Below, piece by piece: positions 44,300 through 53,621 of a stretch of 64,000 nt of DNA (the first letter of the stretch is position 1; every line of letters begins with the position of its first letter). A model generated the notes under the pieces. It saw nothing but the letters and a program-made list of their open reading frames with translations, ran no database searches and had not been told where the DNA came from. Source of the DNA: Bin5 sp965261695 (lineage in GTDB: Bacteria; Chloroflexota; Anaerolineae; Caldilineales; Caldilineaceae); contig OZ253474.1 of assembly GCA_965261695.1 (NCBI GenBank), positions 3,410,001 to 3,474,000 of the forward strand, written 5' to 3'. Position numbers and translations under genes: made by a program.

Positions 44300-45631
44300 A
44301 TGACGACTGCTGTGAGGATACCAGGCGCGCGCCTGGAGAGTTCGCTCGGGAACGGTCTGGAGGCGGAGCAGACGGTTGATTTGGAGGCGATGGGGCGGGC
44401 CGCGCAGCAGGCGAGCCGTAAGCTGGCGGCGCTGACTTCGGCGCAGAAGAATGCCGCGCTTCATGCCATCGCCGATGCGCTGGAGGCGAGGAGCGCAGAG
44501 ATGCTGGCGCAGAACGAACTGGACATCGTGGCGGGCCGCGCCAACGGCCTCAGCGACGCGCTGCTGGATCGGCTGCTGCTGACGCCGGAGCGGATGCGCG
44601 GGCTGGCGGCTGATACGCGGCGTGTGGCCGCGCTGCCGGACCCGGTCGGCGCGGAACTGGAAAGCCGCGTGTTGCCGAACGGGATGCGCCTCAGCCGACG
44701 ACGCATCCCGATTGGCGTCCTTGGCGTCATCTACGAGGCCCGTCCCAACACGACGATCGATGTCGCTGTGCTGAGCCTGAAAACGGGCAACGCGGTGATC
44801 CTGCGCGGCGGCAAAGAGACGCTGCGCAGCAACCTGGCGCTGGTGTCTGTCATCCGCGACGCGCTGCACGAGCAGGGACTGCCCAGCGAGGCGATCCAAT
44901 ACATCGGCAACCCGGACAGGGCGCTGGTCTCCCGCTTTCTGCGCATGGACGCCTACATCGACATGCTCATTCCTCGAGGCGGCAACAGCCTGCACCGCCT
45001 CTGCCGGGAGCAGAGCACGATCCCGGTGATCACCGGCGGCATCGGCATCTGCCACTATTATGTGGATGTCAGTGCCGAACAGGAGCGGGGGCTGGATGTA
45101 ATCGTCAACGCCCGCACGCAGCGCCCCTCCGTCTGCAACGCACTGGATACGCTGCTTGTCAACCGCCGGATCGCAGCCGAGTTCCTGCCCAAGCTGGCGC
45201 GGCGCATGGCCGAATGCGGCGTGGAAATGCGGGCCGCGCCCGACGCGCTTCCCCTTCTGGAAGGCCACGGGGCGACCGTCGTCGCGGCCGGGCCGGATGA
45301 CTGGGACACCGAGTGGATGGCATTGATCCTGGGCGTCAAGCTGGTGGACTCCATGGACGAGGCCATCGAACACATTCAAGAGCACAGCCAGGACCATTCC
45401 GACGGCATCCTGACCAACGACTGGAACAATGCCCAACGCTTTATCGATGCGGTCAACTCCTCGGCCGTCTTCGTAAACGCCAGCACGCGCTTTAACGACG
45501 GCGGCCAGTTTGGCCTCGGCGCGGAGGTCGCCGTCAGCACGCAGAAGCTCCACGCGCGCGGGCCGATGGGGCTGGAGGAGCTGACCACGTACAAGTGGGT
45601 GGTGGTGGGCGACATGCACGTGCGCGCGTAG
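44300..45631 (+). CDS. proA: Gamma-glutamyl phosphate reductase
   Basis: 443 residues. RIPIGVLGVIYEARPNTTIDVA, LKTGNAVILRGGKET, the catalytic Cys region in ARTQRPSVCNALDTLLVN, and STRFNDGGQFGLGAEVAVSTQ are hallmark ProA segments. Reduces glutamyl phosphate to glutamate semialdehyde with NADPH. GGGAGGAG precedes the ATG, supporting the start. Confidence 0.97.
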   Translation: MTTAVRIPGARLESSLGNGLEAEQTVDLEAMGRAAQQASRKLAALTSAQKNAALHAIADALEARSAEMLAQNELDIVAGRANGLSDALLDRLLLTPERMRGLAADTRRVAALPDPVGAELESRVLPNGMRLSRRRIPIGVLGVIYEARPNTTIDVAVLSLKTGNAVILRGGKETLRSNLALVSVIRDALHEQGLPSEAIQYIGNPDRALVSRFLRMDAYIDMLIPRGGNSLHRLCREQSTIPVITGGIGICHYYVDVSAEQERGLDVIVNARTQRPSVCNALDTLLVNRRIAAEFLPKLARRMAECGVEMRAAPDALPLLEGHGATVVAAGPDDWDTEWMALILGVKLVDSMDEAIEHIQEHSQDHSDGILTNDWNNAQRFIDAVNSSAVFVNASTRFNDGGQFGLGAEVAVSTQKLHARGPMGLEELTTYKWVVVGDMHVRA

Positions 45632-45691
45632 CGTCTGCACGAGCGGCGGCCCGGACATGGTGCCGGCTACCGCAATTCTGCTTGCGTCCAG

Positions 45692-47134
45692 CTACGGGTC
45701 AACTGCGTCAGAGTAGTCGAGCAGCGCGGCCGCGGCTGTGTCCAGATCGGCGAACAGCCCCAATCCGACCGCGGCGGCAACTGCCGCGCCGACCGCTGCC
45801 TCTTCCGCGTGGCTGGGGATCAGCAGCGGCTTGCCAAAACGACGCGCCAGCATCCGGGCCAAGAGCGGGTTGTGTCGCACGCCATTGCCCGCGCCCACCA
45901 GCAGCGGCCTGGTCCCCACTACCGGCTTCATCTGTTCGAAAAAGGCGTAAAAACCACTGACCATGCCTTCCAGCAGGGCGCGGGCGAAGTGCGCGGGCGT
46001 GAAGTTGTCCGGCGAAATGCCGCTGAACGAGGCCCGCAGCGCCGGGTCGGTGCGGCTGCCGGTGAAGAACGGCTCGCAGCGCAGGCCGTCGCTGCCGGCG
46101 GGTACGCTCGCGGCTAGTTCCGTCATGCGTTCGTACAGGTCGGACGGCGGGTCGGCGTGAAGGAGTTTGTCGCCCACCTGCTGGAAGAAACGCTGCAAGT
46201 AGGCATAGGAACGACCGCCGAACAGCCCTCCGCCAATCAGCAGATACTGTCCGCCGGGGAAGGGGCGGTTCTCCAGGCCGGGAATGAAATGGAAGCTGTC
46301 CGTGCGCGCCGAGATCTGGCCGCCGGTGCCAACGTTGAGCAGGAGACTGCGGGGCGGCTCCTGCGCGCTGCCGATGAAACTGGCCTGATTGTCGCCCAGC
46401 GCAATCGTCACCGCGGCCCCTGGCGCCAGGCCGGTCGCTTCAGCCAACTCGCGGCGCAGACCACCCACCACATCTCCGGCCTGCCCAACCGGCGGAAAGA
46501 GTCGCGCCGGCAGGTTCAGCCGCTCCAGCAAGTTCGAATCCCAACAATTCGCGCGGATGTCGAAAATGCCGGAACTGGCGGCGAGGGTCGGCTCGCAGAC
46601 GACCGCCGCGCCGGTCAGGAAAGAGACGACCGCATCGGGGATGAAGCAGGCGGTCACCGGCGGCTCGGGCAGGGCGTCTTGCAGGGCCAGCCAGTAGAGG
46701 CTGGGGCCGAGGAAACCGGCCGCGGGCAAACAGCCGGTGTCGCGGAAGGCCTCCCGGCCTCCGGCCGCGGCGATGAACTGTTCCAGCACCGGCGTGTCCG
46801 AGCAGGGCAGCGGCTGTTGCACGCGCAGATCTTGCCATGTGATGGCGGGCGCGGCCGGAATGGCGTCCAGGCGTATCAGGGCGACGCCGTGCTGCTGGCC
46901 GGTGACGCCGATGCCCTGAAAGGCGGCAGGGGTCAGCCCGGTCTGCGCCACCAGCTCAGCCAGACATTGCACCGTCAACTCGAACAGCCGCGTCAGGTCC
47001 AGTTCAGCGAGACCGGGCGCGGGCGCGTATCCGGCGAGATTGGCTATCGTCCGGTGGGCCAGCTGGCGGCCGCTCGCCGGGTCCAGCGCCACGGCGCTCA
47101 ATGAAGTGGTGCCGATATCAAGTCCGATGAGCAT
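45692..47134 (-). CDS. FGGY-family carbohydrate kinase, sedoheptulokinase-like
   Basis: 480 residues. MLIGLDIGTTSLSAVALDP is the first phosphate loop; GIGVTGQQHGVALI, LGDNQASFIGS, LLNVGTGGQISA and LLVGAGNGVRHNPLLARML complete the FGGY fold. The TGQxHG motif occurs in xylulokinases and sedoheptulokinases; length and the FF-TGSRTDP region fit the latter better, but specificity is a guess. It is convergent with proA and divergent from a dioxygenase gene. Confidence 0.85.
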   Translation of the reverse strand: MLIGLDIGTTSLSAVALDPASGRQLAHRTIANLAGYAPAPGLAELDLTRLFELTVQCLAELVAQTGLTPAAFQGIGVTGQQHGVALIRLDAIPAAPAITWQDLRVQQPLPCSDTPVLEQFIAAAGGREAFRDTGCLPAAGFLGPSLYWLALQDALPEPPVTACFIPDAVVSFLTGAAVVCEPTLAASSGIFDIRANCWDSNLLERLNLPARLFPPVGQAGDVVGGLRRELAEATGLAPGAAVTIALGDNQASFIGSAQEPPRSLLLNVGTGGQISARTDSFHFIPGLENRPFPGGQYLLIGGGLFGGRSYAYLQRFFQQVGDKLLHADPPSDLYERMTELAASVPAGSDGLRCEPFFTGSRTDPALRASFSGISPDNFTPAHFARALLEGMVSGFYAFFEQMKPVVGTRPLLVGAGNGVRHNPLLARMLARRFGKPLLIPSHAEEAAVGAAVAAAVGLGLFADLDTAAAALLDYSDAVDP

Positions 47135-47407
47135 GGCGATGACCCTGGATAGAGTGCGAAGAGTCTTGAACTACCAAATGCGTCGTGAACAAGGTACGAA
47201 GATTGTACCGCAGAAGGCCGTCTGTGAGCATACGCATCGCTGTGTCAGAATGGAAAGCCGCCTGTCACTCTGTTACAATAGAGCCACACTTGCGGACGCG
47301 GCGTTGCGGTTCGCCCTCAGACGGCAGGCGAGGCACGGAACGATGACTGGACATTGGCATTTCCATTCTTGCCTGTAGTTCGTGCTACACTATCCAGGGG
47401 AGGCGTG

Positions 47408-48256
47408 ATGATGACGACAACCACCGGCGCCCGCGACAAAAAGGCGCAACTGATACGCGACGGTTACTGCGTCTTTGAGCAGGTGCTGGCCCCGGAGATG
47501 TTGGCCCGCTTGCGGGCTGCCAGCGACGGTCTGCTGGCGGCGCAGTCGGCTGAGCACTTCGATGAGCAGAAATCGACGGGCAGCATGGTCAGCGTCTACG
47601 ATGATCCCTTTTTCGCCGATCTGGTGGCCTACGATCCGGCGCTGGACGCGCTAACTTCGTTGGGCTATCCGAATCCCCGCTGGTCATCCGGTTTTGTGAT
47701 CAGCAAGCCCGGCCATTCACCACCGCTTTTCTGGCATCAGGACTGGTGGGGATGGAACGATCCGATCAGCTATACCGATATTCCCCAACAGCTTTTTCTG
47801 ATGTACTATCTGGTGGATACGCGCATCCAGAACGGTTGTCTGCGGGTCATCGCCGGTTCCCACCGCAAGCGCCATCCCTTGCACGACGTCGTGCATAAAG
47901 CGCACACGGACGAACTGCGCCGGGCCACGGACCCGAGCCATCCAGCCTACCAGCCGATACCGGAAGATCAGGATGTGCCGGTGCGCGCCGGCGATCTGGT
48001 CATCGGCGATTCCAGGCTGTTGCACGGCTCCCGTGCCAACCAATCGAGGGAGCGCCGCACGGTCATCACGCTCTGGTACCATCCCAATTTCGACATATCA
48101 TCGCCCCGCATCCAGGCCCACCTGAGCAAGATTCAGACGCGGGTTTCCGACTGGCCGCCGCGGGCACAGGAACTCGTCCAGCGGCTGGTGCCCACATACG
48201 TGGGGAATGAAGAGCCGCTGGAGTGGAATCGGGTACCGGGGCATCAACTGAAATGA
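47408..48256 (+). CDS. Phytanoyl-CoA dioxygenase (PhyH) family protein, first of three
   Basis: 282 residues from ATG 47408 (GGGGAGGCG just upstream; the frame extends to 47354 over spacer). The double-stranded beta-helix shows the iron triad: FWHQDWWGW gives His-x-Asp, RLLHGSRANQ gives the distal His, and the Arg in RRTVITLWYHPN would hold 2-oxoglutarate. GCLRVIAGSHRKRHPL is typical. Family members hydroxylate small molecules; substrate unknown. Upstream of an aldehyde dehydrogenase gene by 86 bp. Confidence 0.88.
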   Translation: MMTTTTGARDKKAQLIRDGYCVFEQVLAPEMLARLRAASDGLLAAQSAEHFDEQKSTGSMVSVYDDPFFADLVAYDPALDALTSLGYPNPRWSSGFVISKPGHSPPLFWHQDWWGWNDPISYTDIPQQLFLMYYLVDTRIQNGCLRVIAGSHRKRHPLHDVVHKAHTDELRRATDPSHPAYQPIPEDQDVPVRAGDLVIGDSRLLHGSRANQSRERRTVITLWYHPNFDISSPRIQAHLSKIQTRVSDWPPRAQELVQRLVPTYVGNEEPLEWNRVPGHQLK

Positions 48257-48342
48257 AACGTTCGCGCTCATATAGCAAAGCGGTAGCGCACATGACAACG
48301 CAACCATTCTGAAAAAGAATCGACCATAAGGAGAAAACTTCG

Positions 48343-49761
48343 ATGAAAATGTACATTGGCGGGCAGTGGGTGGACAAGTCCGAGAAGATTGAGGTGTTGC
48401 ACCCGTTCGACGGTTCGGTCATCGACACCATTCCCAGCGGGGACGCGGCAGATGTGGAGCTGGCGCTGGCGACCGCCGAGCGGGGCGCCAAGGTGATGGC
48501 GAAGCTGACCGGCTACGAACGCTATGAGATCCTGCGCCGAGCCGCCGACCTGATGTTGGAAAGGAACGAGGATCTGGCCCGCACCATCACTTTGGAGGAG
48601 GGCAAGATCATCGCCGAAGGCCGGATGGAGGCGTCGCGCGCGGTCGAGATCATCGCCCTTTCCTCAGAAGAGGCCAAGCGCCTGGGCGGAGAGGTGGTGC
48701 CGCTGGACGGCGCGCCGGGGGCCGCGGGCAAATTCGGTTTCACCGTGCGCGTGCCCTGCGGCGTCATCGTCGGCATCAGCCCGTTCAACTTCCCGCTGCA
48801 TCTGGTCTGCCACAAGATCGGCCCGGCGCTGGCCGCCGGCAATGCCATCATTCTCAAACCGGCGACGGACACGCCCCTCTCTGCGCTGAAGCTGGTCGAG
48901 ATTTTCCTCGAAGCGGGTACGCCGCCGGAGGCGCTCCAGTGTCTCACAGGCTCCGGCGCAATCATCGGCGATGCGCTGTGCGCCGATTCGCGTGTGCGCA
49001 AGATCACCTTCACCGGCAGCCGCGACATCGGCGAGCATATCTGCCGCACTGCCGGTCTGAAGCGGGTGACGATGGAGCTTGGCTCGAACGCGCCGCTGAT
49101 CGTCATGCCCGACGCCGACCCCGAGCGAGTGGCCCAAGCTGCGGCGATGTCCGGCTACTCGAACGCCGGGCAGGTCTGCATTTCCACGCAGCGCGTCGTT
49201 ACGCATGAGAAGATTTACGGCGACTTTCTTGACGCCTTCAAGGCGGCGGTCGAGAACATCACAACCGGTGACCCGCTGGCCGAATCAACCAAAATGGGAC
49301 CGATGATTCGCGAGGATGACGCAGTGCGCGTGAATCAGTGGGTACAGGAAGCTGTAAGCGGCGGCGCCGAGCTTCTCCTCGGCGGGGAGCGCAACGGCCA
49401 GATGTACGCGCCGACGATCGTCTCGAACGTGAGCCCGGAGATGAAGATTTCCTGCGACGAGGTGTTTGGCCCGGTGGTGGCCGTGACCCGTGTCAGCGAC
49501 ATTGATGAGGCCATCGCGCTCGCCAACGACACCAACTACGGTTTAAGCGCGGCGATCTTCACCCAAAACATCGATTGGGCGATGAAATTTGTGCAGGAGG
49601 TCGAATCCGGCAACCTTCACGTCAACTGGGGCACCCAATGGCGCGCCGATCTGATGCCGTATGGCGGCCTCAAGGAGAGCGGCATGGGCAAGGAAGGCCC
49701 GAAATATGCCGTTGAGGAGATGACCGAAACGAAGATGGCGGTCTTCCACCTGAGCAGCTGA
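48343..49761 (+). CDS. NAD(P)-dependent aldehyde dehydrogenase
   Basis: 472 residues. PFNFPLHLVCHKIGPALAAG holds the catalytic Asn region, MELGSNAPLIV the general-base Glu, and SNAGQVCISTQRV the nucleophile Cys; CDEVFGPVVAV is also conserved. AAGGAGAAAAC precedes the ATG. Oxidises an aldehyde to an acid (or a semialdehyde to acyl product). The dioxygenase just upstream could supply an aldehyde-yielding hydroxylation, an inference. Confidence 0.93.
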   Translation: MKMYIGGQWVDKSEKIEVLHPFDGSVIDTIPSGDAADVELALATAERGAKVMAKLTGYERYEILRRAADLMLERNEDLARTITLEEGKIIAEGRMEASRAVEIIALSSEEAKRLGGEVVPLDGAPGAAGKFGFTVRVPCGVIVGISPFNFPLHLVCHKIGPALAAGNAIILKPATDTPLSALKLVEIFLEAGTPPEALQCLTGSGAIIGDALCADSRVRKITFTGSRDIGEHICRTAGLKRVTMELGSNAPLIVMPDADPERVAQAAAMSGYSNAGQVCISTQRVVTHEKIYGDFLDAFKAAVENITTGDPLAESTKMGPMIREDDAVRVNQWVQEAVSGGAELLLGGERNGQMYAPTIVSNVSPEMKISCDEVFGPVVAVTRVSDIDEAIALANDTNYGLSAAIFTQNIDWAMKFVQEVESGNLHVNWGTQWRADLMPYGGLKESGMGKEGPKYAVEEMTETKMAVFHLSS

Positions 49762-49794
49762 GCGAGTACGCCGGGCAAGATTCTCCCGTTCCCG

Positions 49795-50754
49795 TCAGAT
49801 ATTGGTTACGGAAGGCATTGGCGCGGGCGCGTTCCCGTGTCGGTGCCTTCCGTCGTTTTCGTCCCCGCCGCGGCTGTGGAAAATAGCCAGCCGGAATTCG
49901 TGGTCCATGCTCGGCTCCTGAATCGTCAGCCATCTCTCGGCGGCGATCTGTGCCGTACACGGGCCAAATGAGCAGATCGTCAGCCGGCGCGTCAATGCCT
50001 GGCGGCGCAGCCGGTTGAGCGCCGTTTGCAGCATCTGCCCGCGAAAAGGGGAGAAGAGAAAGTAGACCGTGCCCGCGCACAGATCAGCGGTGCGGGCGTC
50101 CCCAAGTCTGAACGTCACCCCGTCGATGCCCAGCGTTTCCGCTTCGCGACGCGCCTGCTCAACGAACGCCGGCGCCACCTCCAGCCCGATTGCCTCCACG
50201 CCGGTCAACAGATGCACCAGCAGCACAACCTGACCCAGCCCTGAGCCGATGTCGACAAATCTGTCGGCGCCCGTCAGCGGAACGCGATCCACCAGTTCGA
50301 GCAGCGCGCTCATCGGAGTCGACTCGTAGTGAATCATCTCACTGTCGCTGCCGTCCCACCGCTGCGGCAGGCAGTCGCTATGGAACAGCCCCGCGGCCAG
50401 AGCATCCGCGGCTTCCGCACCCCAGTGCAGACAGGCCATATCGCCGGGCTGGTAGCGGCAGTTGCTTTGGAGTAGAGTCCGCAGTCGGCGCGGCGCAGCA
50501 GTTCCGGCGCGGATGCCTGTACGGAGTTTGTCAAAGAGAGCCTGGTTGCGCTGCTCAAGATTGGCCTGCAACGTGCGTACCCGTTGCAACCGGGCTGCGA
50601 CCGGCTGATAGTTGGCGCGTAGCTGGAGCGCTTCCTGCAGGAAGTCGAGCCTCTTCAAAGCCAGGAAGCGAGCCGCCAGATTGTCGTCAAAATAGAGGGA
50701 CTGATCCTGCTCCAGCGCGTCTAAATCCCGCTCCAACTGCGTCAGATCGGGCAT
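49795..50754 (-). CDS. SAM-dependent methyltransferase, DOT1-like
   Basis: 319 residues. A long helical N-terminal half precedes a Rossmann methyltransferase core with motif I FVDIGSGLGQVVLLVHLLTG, acidic loop AIGLEVAPAFVEQA, and VTFRLGDARTADL. The motif I spelling resembles DOT1-type lysine methyltransferases, found in some bacteria. Substrate unknown. The product ends with a His/Asn-rich tail. GGAG lies before the ATG; 29 bp after rimO. Confidence 0.8.
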   Translation of the reverse strand: MPDLTQLERDLDALEQDQSLYFDDNLAARFLALKRLDFLQEALQLRANYQPVAARLQRVRTLQANLEQRNQALFDKLRTGIRAGTAAPRRLRTLLQSNCRYQPGDMACLHWGAEAADALAAGLFHSDCLPQRWDGSDSEMIHYESTPMSALLELVDRVPLTGADRFVDIGSGLGQVVLLVHLLTGVEAIGLEVAPAFVEQARREAETLGIDGVTFRLGDARTADLCAGTVYFLFSPFRGQMLQTALNRLRRQALTRRLTICSFGPCTAQIAAERWLTIQEPSMDHEFRLAIFHSRGGDENDGRHRHGNAPAPMPSVTNI

Positions 50755-50783
50755 TGCGGTCTCCGCGAGAGGTGGAGGGGTAC

Positions 50784-52193
50784 CTAGTTGAACTCTGTGA
50801 GCAGATCTGCGCGGCTGGAAAATGTCTCTGCGTTCAGCGGCTCACCGACCAGATCATATTCCATCGCGCCGTTGATGTGGACCTGCAGCATGGTTCCGGG
50901 GGGCGCGTCGGCGATGCCCGGCACGAGCACAAGGCCGTCCACCTCCGGCGCGTCGCGGTAGCTGCGTCCCAGCACCAGGGGATCGCCGGTGTCAGCGATT
51001 TCGCCTTCGCCTTCGACCAGGATGTCGAGCACCCTGCCGACCTGCTCCTGATTCTTGCGCAGGCTGATCGGCTGCTGTGTTTCCATCAGGCGAGCGTAGC
51101 GCGCCGTTTTCTCTTCTTCGGGGACAGGGTCGGGCAGTTCCGCCGCGGGCGTGCCCGGCTCCGGGCTGAATGGGAACGCGCCGACCTTGTCGAACTCTAT
51201 AGCCTGCGCGAACGCCAGCAACCCCTGGAACTCCTCTTCGGTCTCGCCCGGGTAGCCGACGATAAAGGTCGTGCGCAGGGCGATATCCGGCATCGCGGCG
51301 CGCAGTTTTTCCATGTGTTCGTAGATCATCTCCAGCCGGGAAGGGCGTCTCATGCGGCGCAGCGTGCGAGGGTCTCCGTGTTGCAGGGGCATATCCAGAT
51401 AGGGCACGATCTTATCCTGGCTCGCCATCACTTCGATCAGGGCGTCGCTGACATGACCCGGGTAGGCGTACATCAGACGCACCCATTTCAGCGCATCGCC
51501 GCTGCGGTTGCAGAGGGCGCTCAGCAGCCGCGGCAGGCTGTCCGGCTCGCTCCAATCCCGTCCGAAGTCGGTCGTGTCCTGGGCGACGATCACAAGCTCC
51601 CTGGCGCCCGCGTCAACCAGCGCATTGGCCTCGTCAACAATCGCCTCGACGGGGCGGCTGCGCAGCTTGCCTTTGAAACTGGGGATTGTGCAGAAGGCGC
51701 AAGGCGCGTTGCAACCATCAGAAATTTTGAGATATGCGCTGCCCCCGGCCACAGGCGGGCGCGGCACCGGCCGCTCGTAGGATTCGTCCGGCTCGCCCAA
51801 CAGGCTGTAGCGTTGCAGACGGCGTTGCTGCGGTCCGCGGCGCACGCGTCTGACCAGCTCCACCACATCCATCCAGCGGCGCGTTCCCAGCAAACCGTCC
51901 ACCTGCGGCACCCGTTTCAGCACCTCCTCGCCGTTGCGTTGCGCCAAACAGCCGGCCGCGATGAGCATCTGGTTCTGACGTTTGCCATCGGCCAGTTCTT
52001 GCAATACGCCGATAGACTCCTCTTTGGCCGCTTCCAGAAAGCCGCACGTGTTCACGATTAGCACATCAGCGCGGCGCGCGTCTGCAGTTTTGGCGATATC
52101 CGCCTGCTGCAACAGCATCTCCATGCCGTCGCTGTCAACTTCATTTTTGGGACACCCAAGGGTGATCAGATGATAGGTCTGATTTCTCGTCAT
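50784..52193 (-). CDS. rimO: Ribosomal protein S12 methylthiotransferase
   Basis: 469 residues from ATG 52193 (AGAGG upstream). N-terminal MTTase domain LITLGCPKNEVDSDGMEMLL with cluster cysteines including NTCGF and AAGCLAQR; radical SAM motif ISDGCNAPCAFCTIP (CxxxCxxC); C-terminal TRAM domain. The LGCPKNxVDSE signature distinguishes RimO from MiaB. It adds a methylthio group to S12 Asp. Transcribed ahead of the DOT1-like gene. Confidence 0.95.
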   Translation of the reverse strand: MTRNQTYHLITLGCPKNEVDSDGMEMLLQQADIAKTADARRADVLIVNTCGFLEAAKEESIGVLQELADGKRQNQMLIAAGCLAQRNGEEVLKRVPQVDGLLGTRRWMDVVELVRRVRRGPQQRRLQRYSLLGEPDESYERPVPRPPVAGGSAYLKISDGCNAPCAFCTIPSFKGKLRSRPVEAIVDEANALVDAGARELVIVAQDTTDFGRDWSEPDSLPRLLSALCNRSGDALKWVRLMYAYPGHVSDALIEVMASQDKIVPYLDMPLQHGDPRTLRRMRRPSRLEMIYEHMEKLRAAMPDIALRTTFIVGYPGETEEEFQGLLAFAQAIEFDKVGAFPFSPEPGTPAAELPDPVPEEEKTARYARLMETQQPISLRKNQEQVGRVLDILVEGEGEIADTGDPLVLGRSYRDAPEVDGLVLVPGIADAPPGTMLQVHINGAMEYDLVGEPLNAETFSSRADLLTEFN

Positions 52194-52414
52194 CAACGAA
52201 CCTCTTGTTCAAACGCGTGCATTGATAGGCCATCGACCTCTTCTATCAACGTTGACCACACACCCACCTATGCCGCCGCCGGATAACGCCAACACCACTT
52301 TCGTCCTGACGGCAAGATCTCACTTCACCATGCCATTGTATCACAGAATTTGGTGGAGAAAGAGACGGCGACCCGGGAAAACGCTCACGATGGTGGAGCG
52401 CATGGGGTCGAAGA

Positions 52415-53017
52415 CTAACGCGGCCGGATGCGCTCCAGCAGCGCGTCCAACTCCTGCTGACTGGCGATCGGCCCGACAACGGTTTCAACGATCCTGCCTT
52501 CGGGGCTGACGAAGAAGGTCTCCGGCACACCCTGGATGCGATAGCGGCGGGCTGCCTGGCTGCGCAGGTCCGGGCCATTGGGATAGGTGATATCGAACTC
52601 GTTCAGATAGGCGAGCGCGGCCGGCTCCTGGTCCAGATAGTCCAGCCCGAGGAAGATGATGCCGCCACCCTTCTCGCGGCGCCAGGTCTGCTCCAGCAGA
52701 TCTGCCTCCTCGCGGCAGGGCGTACACCAACTGGCCCAGAAATTGATGACGACGCCCTTGCCGCGCAGATCGTGCAGGTCGATCATTTCGCCGTCAAAAG
52801 TCGTGAAGTTCAGTTCCGGCGCTTCGCCTGCGGCCCTTTGCCCCTGCACATTTGTTTGCCACAGCCGCACGGCCAGCAGAGCGATAAACGCCAAGCCAAT
52901 GCAAAGGAACAGAATGCGCCAAGCGGTGACAGCGCGGGCGGATGGCGGTTCGGTTTGCGATTGTGGTTGCGATTTCGGCGGGGCATCCCGATCATATCGA
53001 TCGGTCAGTTCAGTCAT
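52415..53017 (-). CDS. TlpA/CcmG-type thiol:disulfide oxidoreductase
   Basis: 200 residues. An N-terminal membrane anchor (WRILFLCIGLAFIALLAV, about 35-52) precedes a thioredoxin domain with VINFWASWCTPCREEADLL; the WCxPC motif is intact, and GVPETFFVSPEGRIV holds the cis-proline. It overlaps the CcmH stop by 8 bp, so a role in keeping apocytochrome c thiols reduced (CcmG/DsbE) is likely. The domain faces outside. Confidence 0.9.
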   Translation of the reverse strand: MTELTDRYDRDAPPKSQPQSQTEPPSARAVTAWRILFLCIGLAFIALLAVRLWQTNVQGQRAAGEAPELNFTTFDGEMIDLHDLRGKGVVINFWASWCTPCREEADLLEQTWRREKGGGIIFLGLDYLDQEPAALAYLNEFDITYPNGPDLRSQAARRYRIQGVPETFFVSPEGRIVETVVGPIASQQELDALLERIRPR

Positions 53018-53594
53018 AGCGGGCCAGTTCCTCATCCAGCCGGCGCTCGTGCTCGTCGATCTCAGCGCCGGCTATTCCGGCCGGTGTCGGTCGCAGCGGA
53101 CGCGACATCTGCTGCAGGCGCAACCAGAGGAAGACACCACCGCCCACAACCGCCGCCACCGGCAAAATCCATGCCAGCCAGTTGAACCCCTGCCGGGGCG
53201 GTTCGCCCAGGACCTGCGGCCCGTACTGGTCCAGAAAATAGTTTCTGATCGACTGCGCGTCCTCACCTTCCGCCAGTTTGATGGCGATAACCTCCTTCAT
53301 CTGCGCGCACGCCTTCAGTTCACAGCTGTCCAACCGCAGCCTGCCGCCGCACAGGGGACACCAGAGGTGCCGGGCAACGGTGTTCACCTCGTCGGCTGAA
53401 ATGTCAGGGGTTTCTTCTTGTGCCAACAGGGGCGGGCTGTAGTGGACAAATGTGAGCAATGTCCACGAGGCCAGGAGGATGATGCGCACCGTGGTTGCGA
53501 GCGCAGCCTGGTCGCCCCTCCACCGTTGTGCTGGGTTGTCGGGTGTGCGTAAGGGCAAATCGCTATGTGAGCGCGGGTTGAGGTGAGAAGCCAT
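53010..53594 (-). CDS. ccmH: Cytochrome c maturation protein CcmH
   Basis: 194 residues: a signal region (IILLASWTLLTFVHY), the periplasmic domain with LWCPLCGGRLRLDSCELKACAQM in place of the usual LRCxxCQ, and a C-terminal membrane helix (LAWILPVAAVVGGGVFLWL). The CxxC is kept, and a second Cys pair (CELKAC) follows it, as I recall for Chloroflexota CcmH. Reduces apocytochrome c for heme attachment. No ccmF or other ccm gene is in view. Confidence 0.9.
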   Translation of the reverse strand: MASHLNPRSHSDLPLRTPDNPAQRWRGDQAALATTVRIILLASWTLLTFVHYSPPLLAQEETPDISADEVNTVARHLWCPLCGGRLRLDSCELKACAQMKEVIAIKLAEGEDAQSIRNYFLDQYGPQVLGEPPRQGFNWLAWILPVAAVVGGGVFLWLRLQQMSRPLRPTPAGIAGAEIDEHERRLDEELARYD

Positions 53595-53621
53595 GCGTGT
53601 GCTGTGCAGAACGAGGCGCGG

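Noticed and set aside
46526..46545. GTTCGAATCCC, resembling a tRNA T-loop
   Set aside because: It lies inside the FGGY kinase gene and no cloverleaf can be drawn around it.
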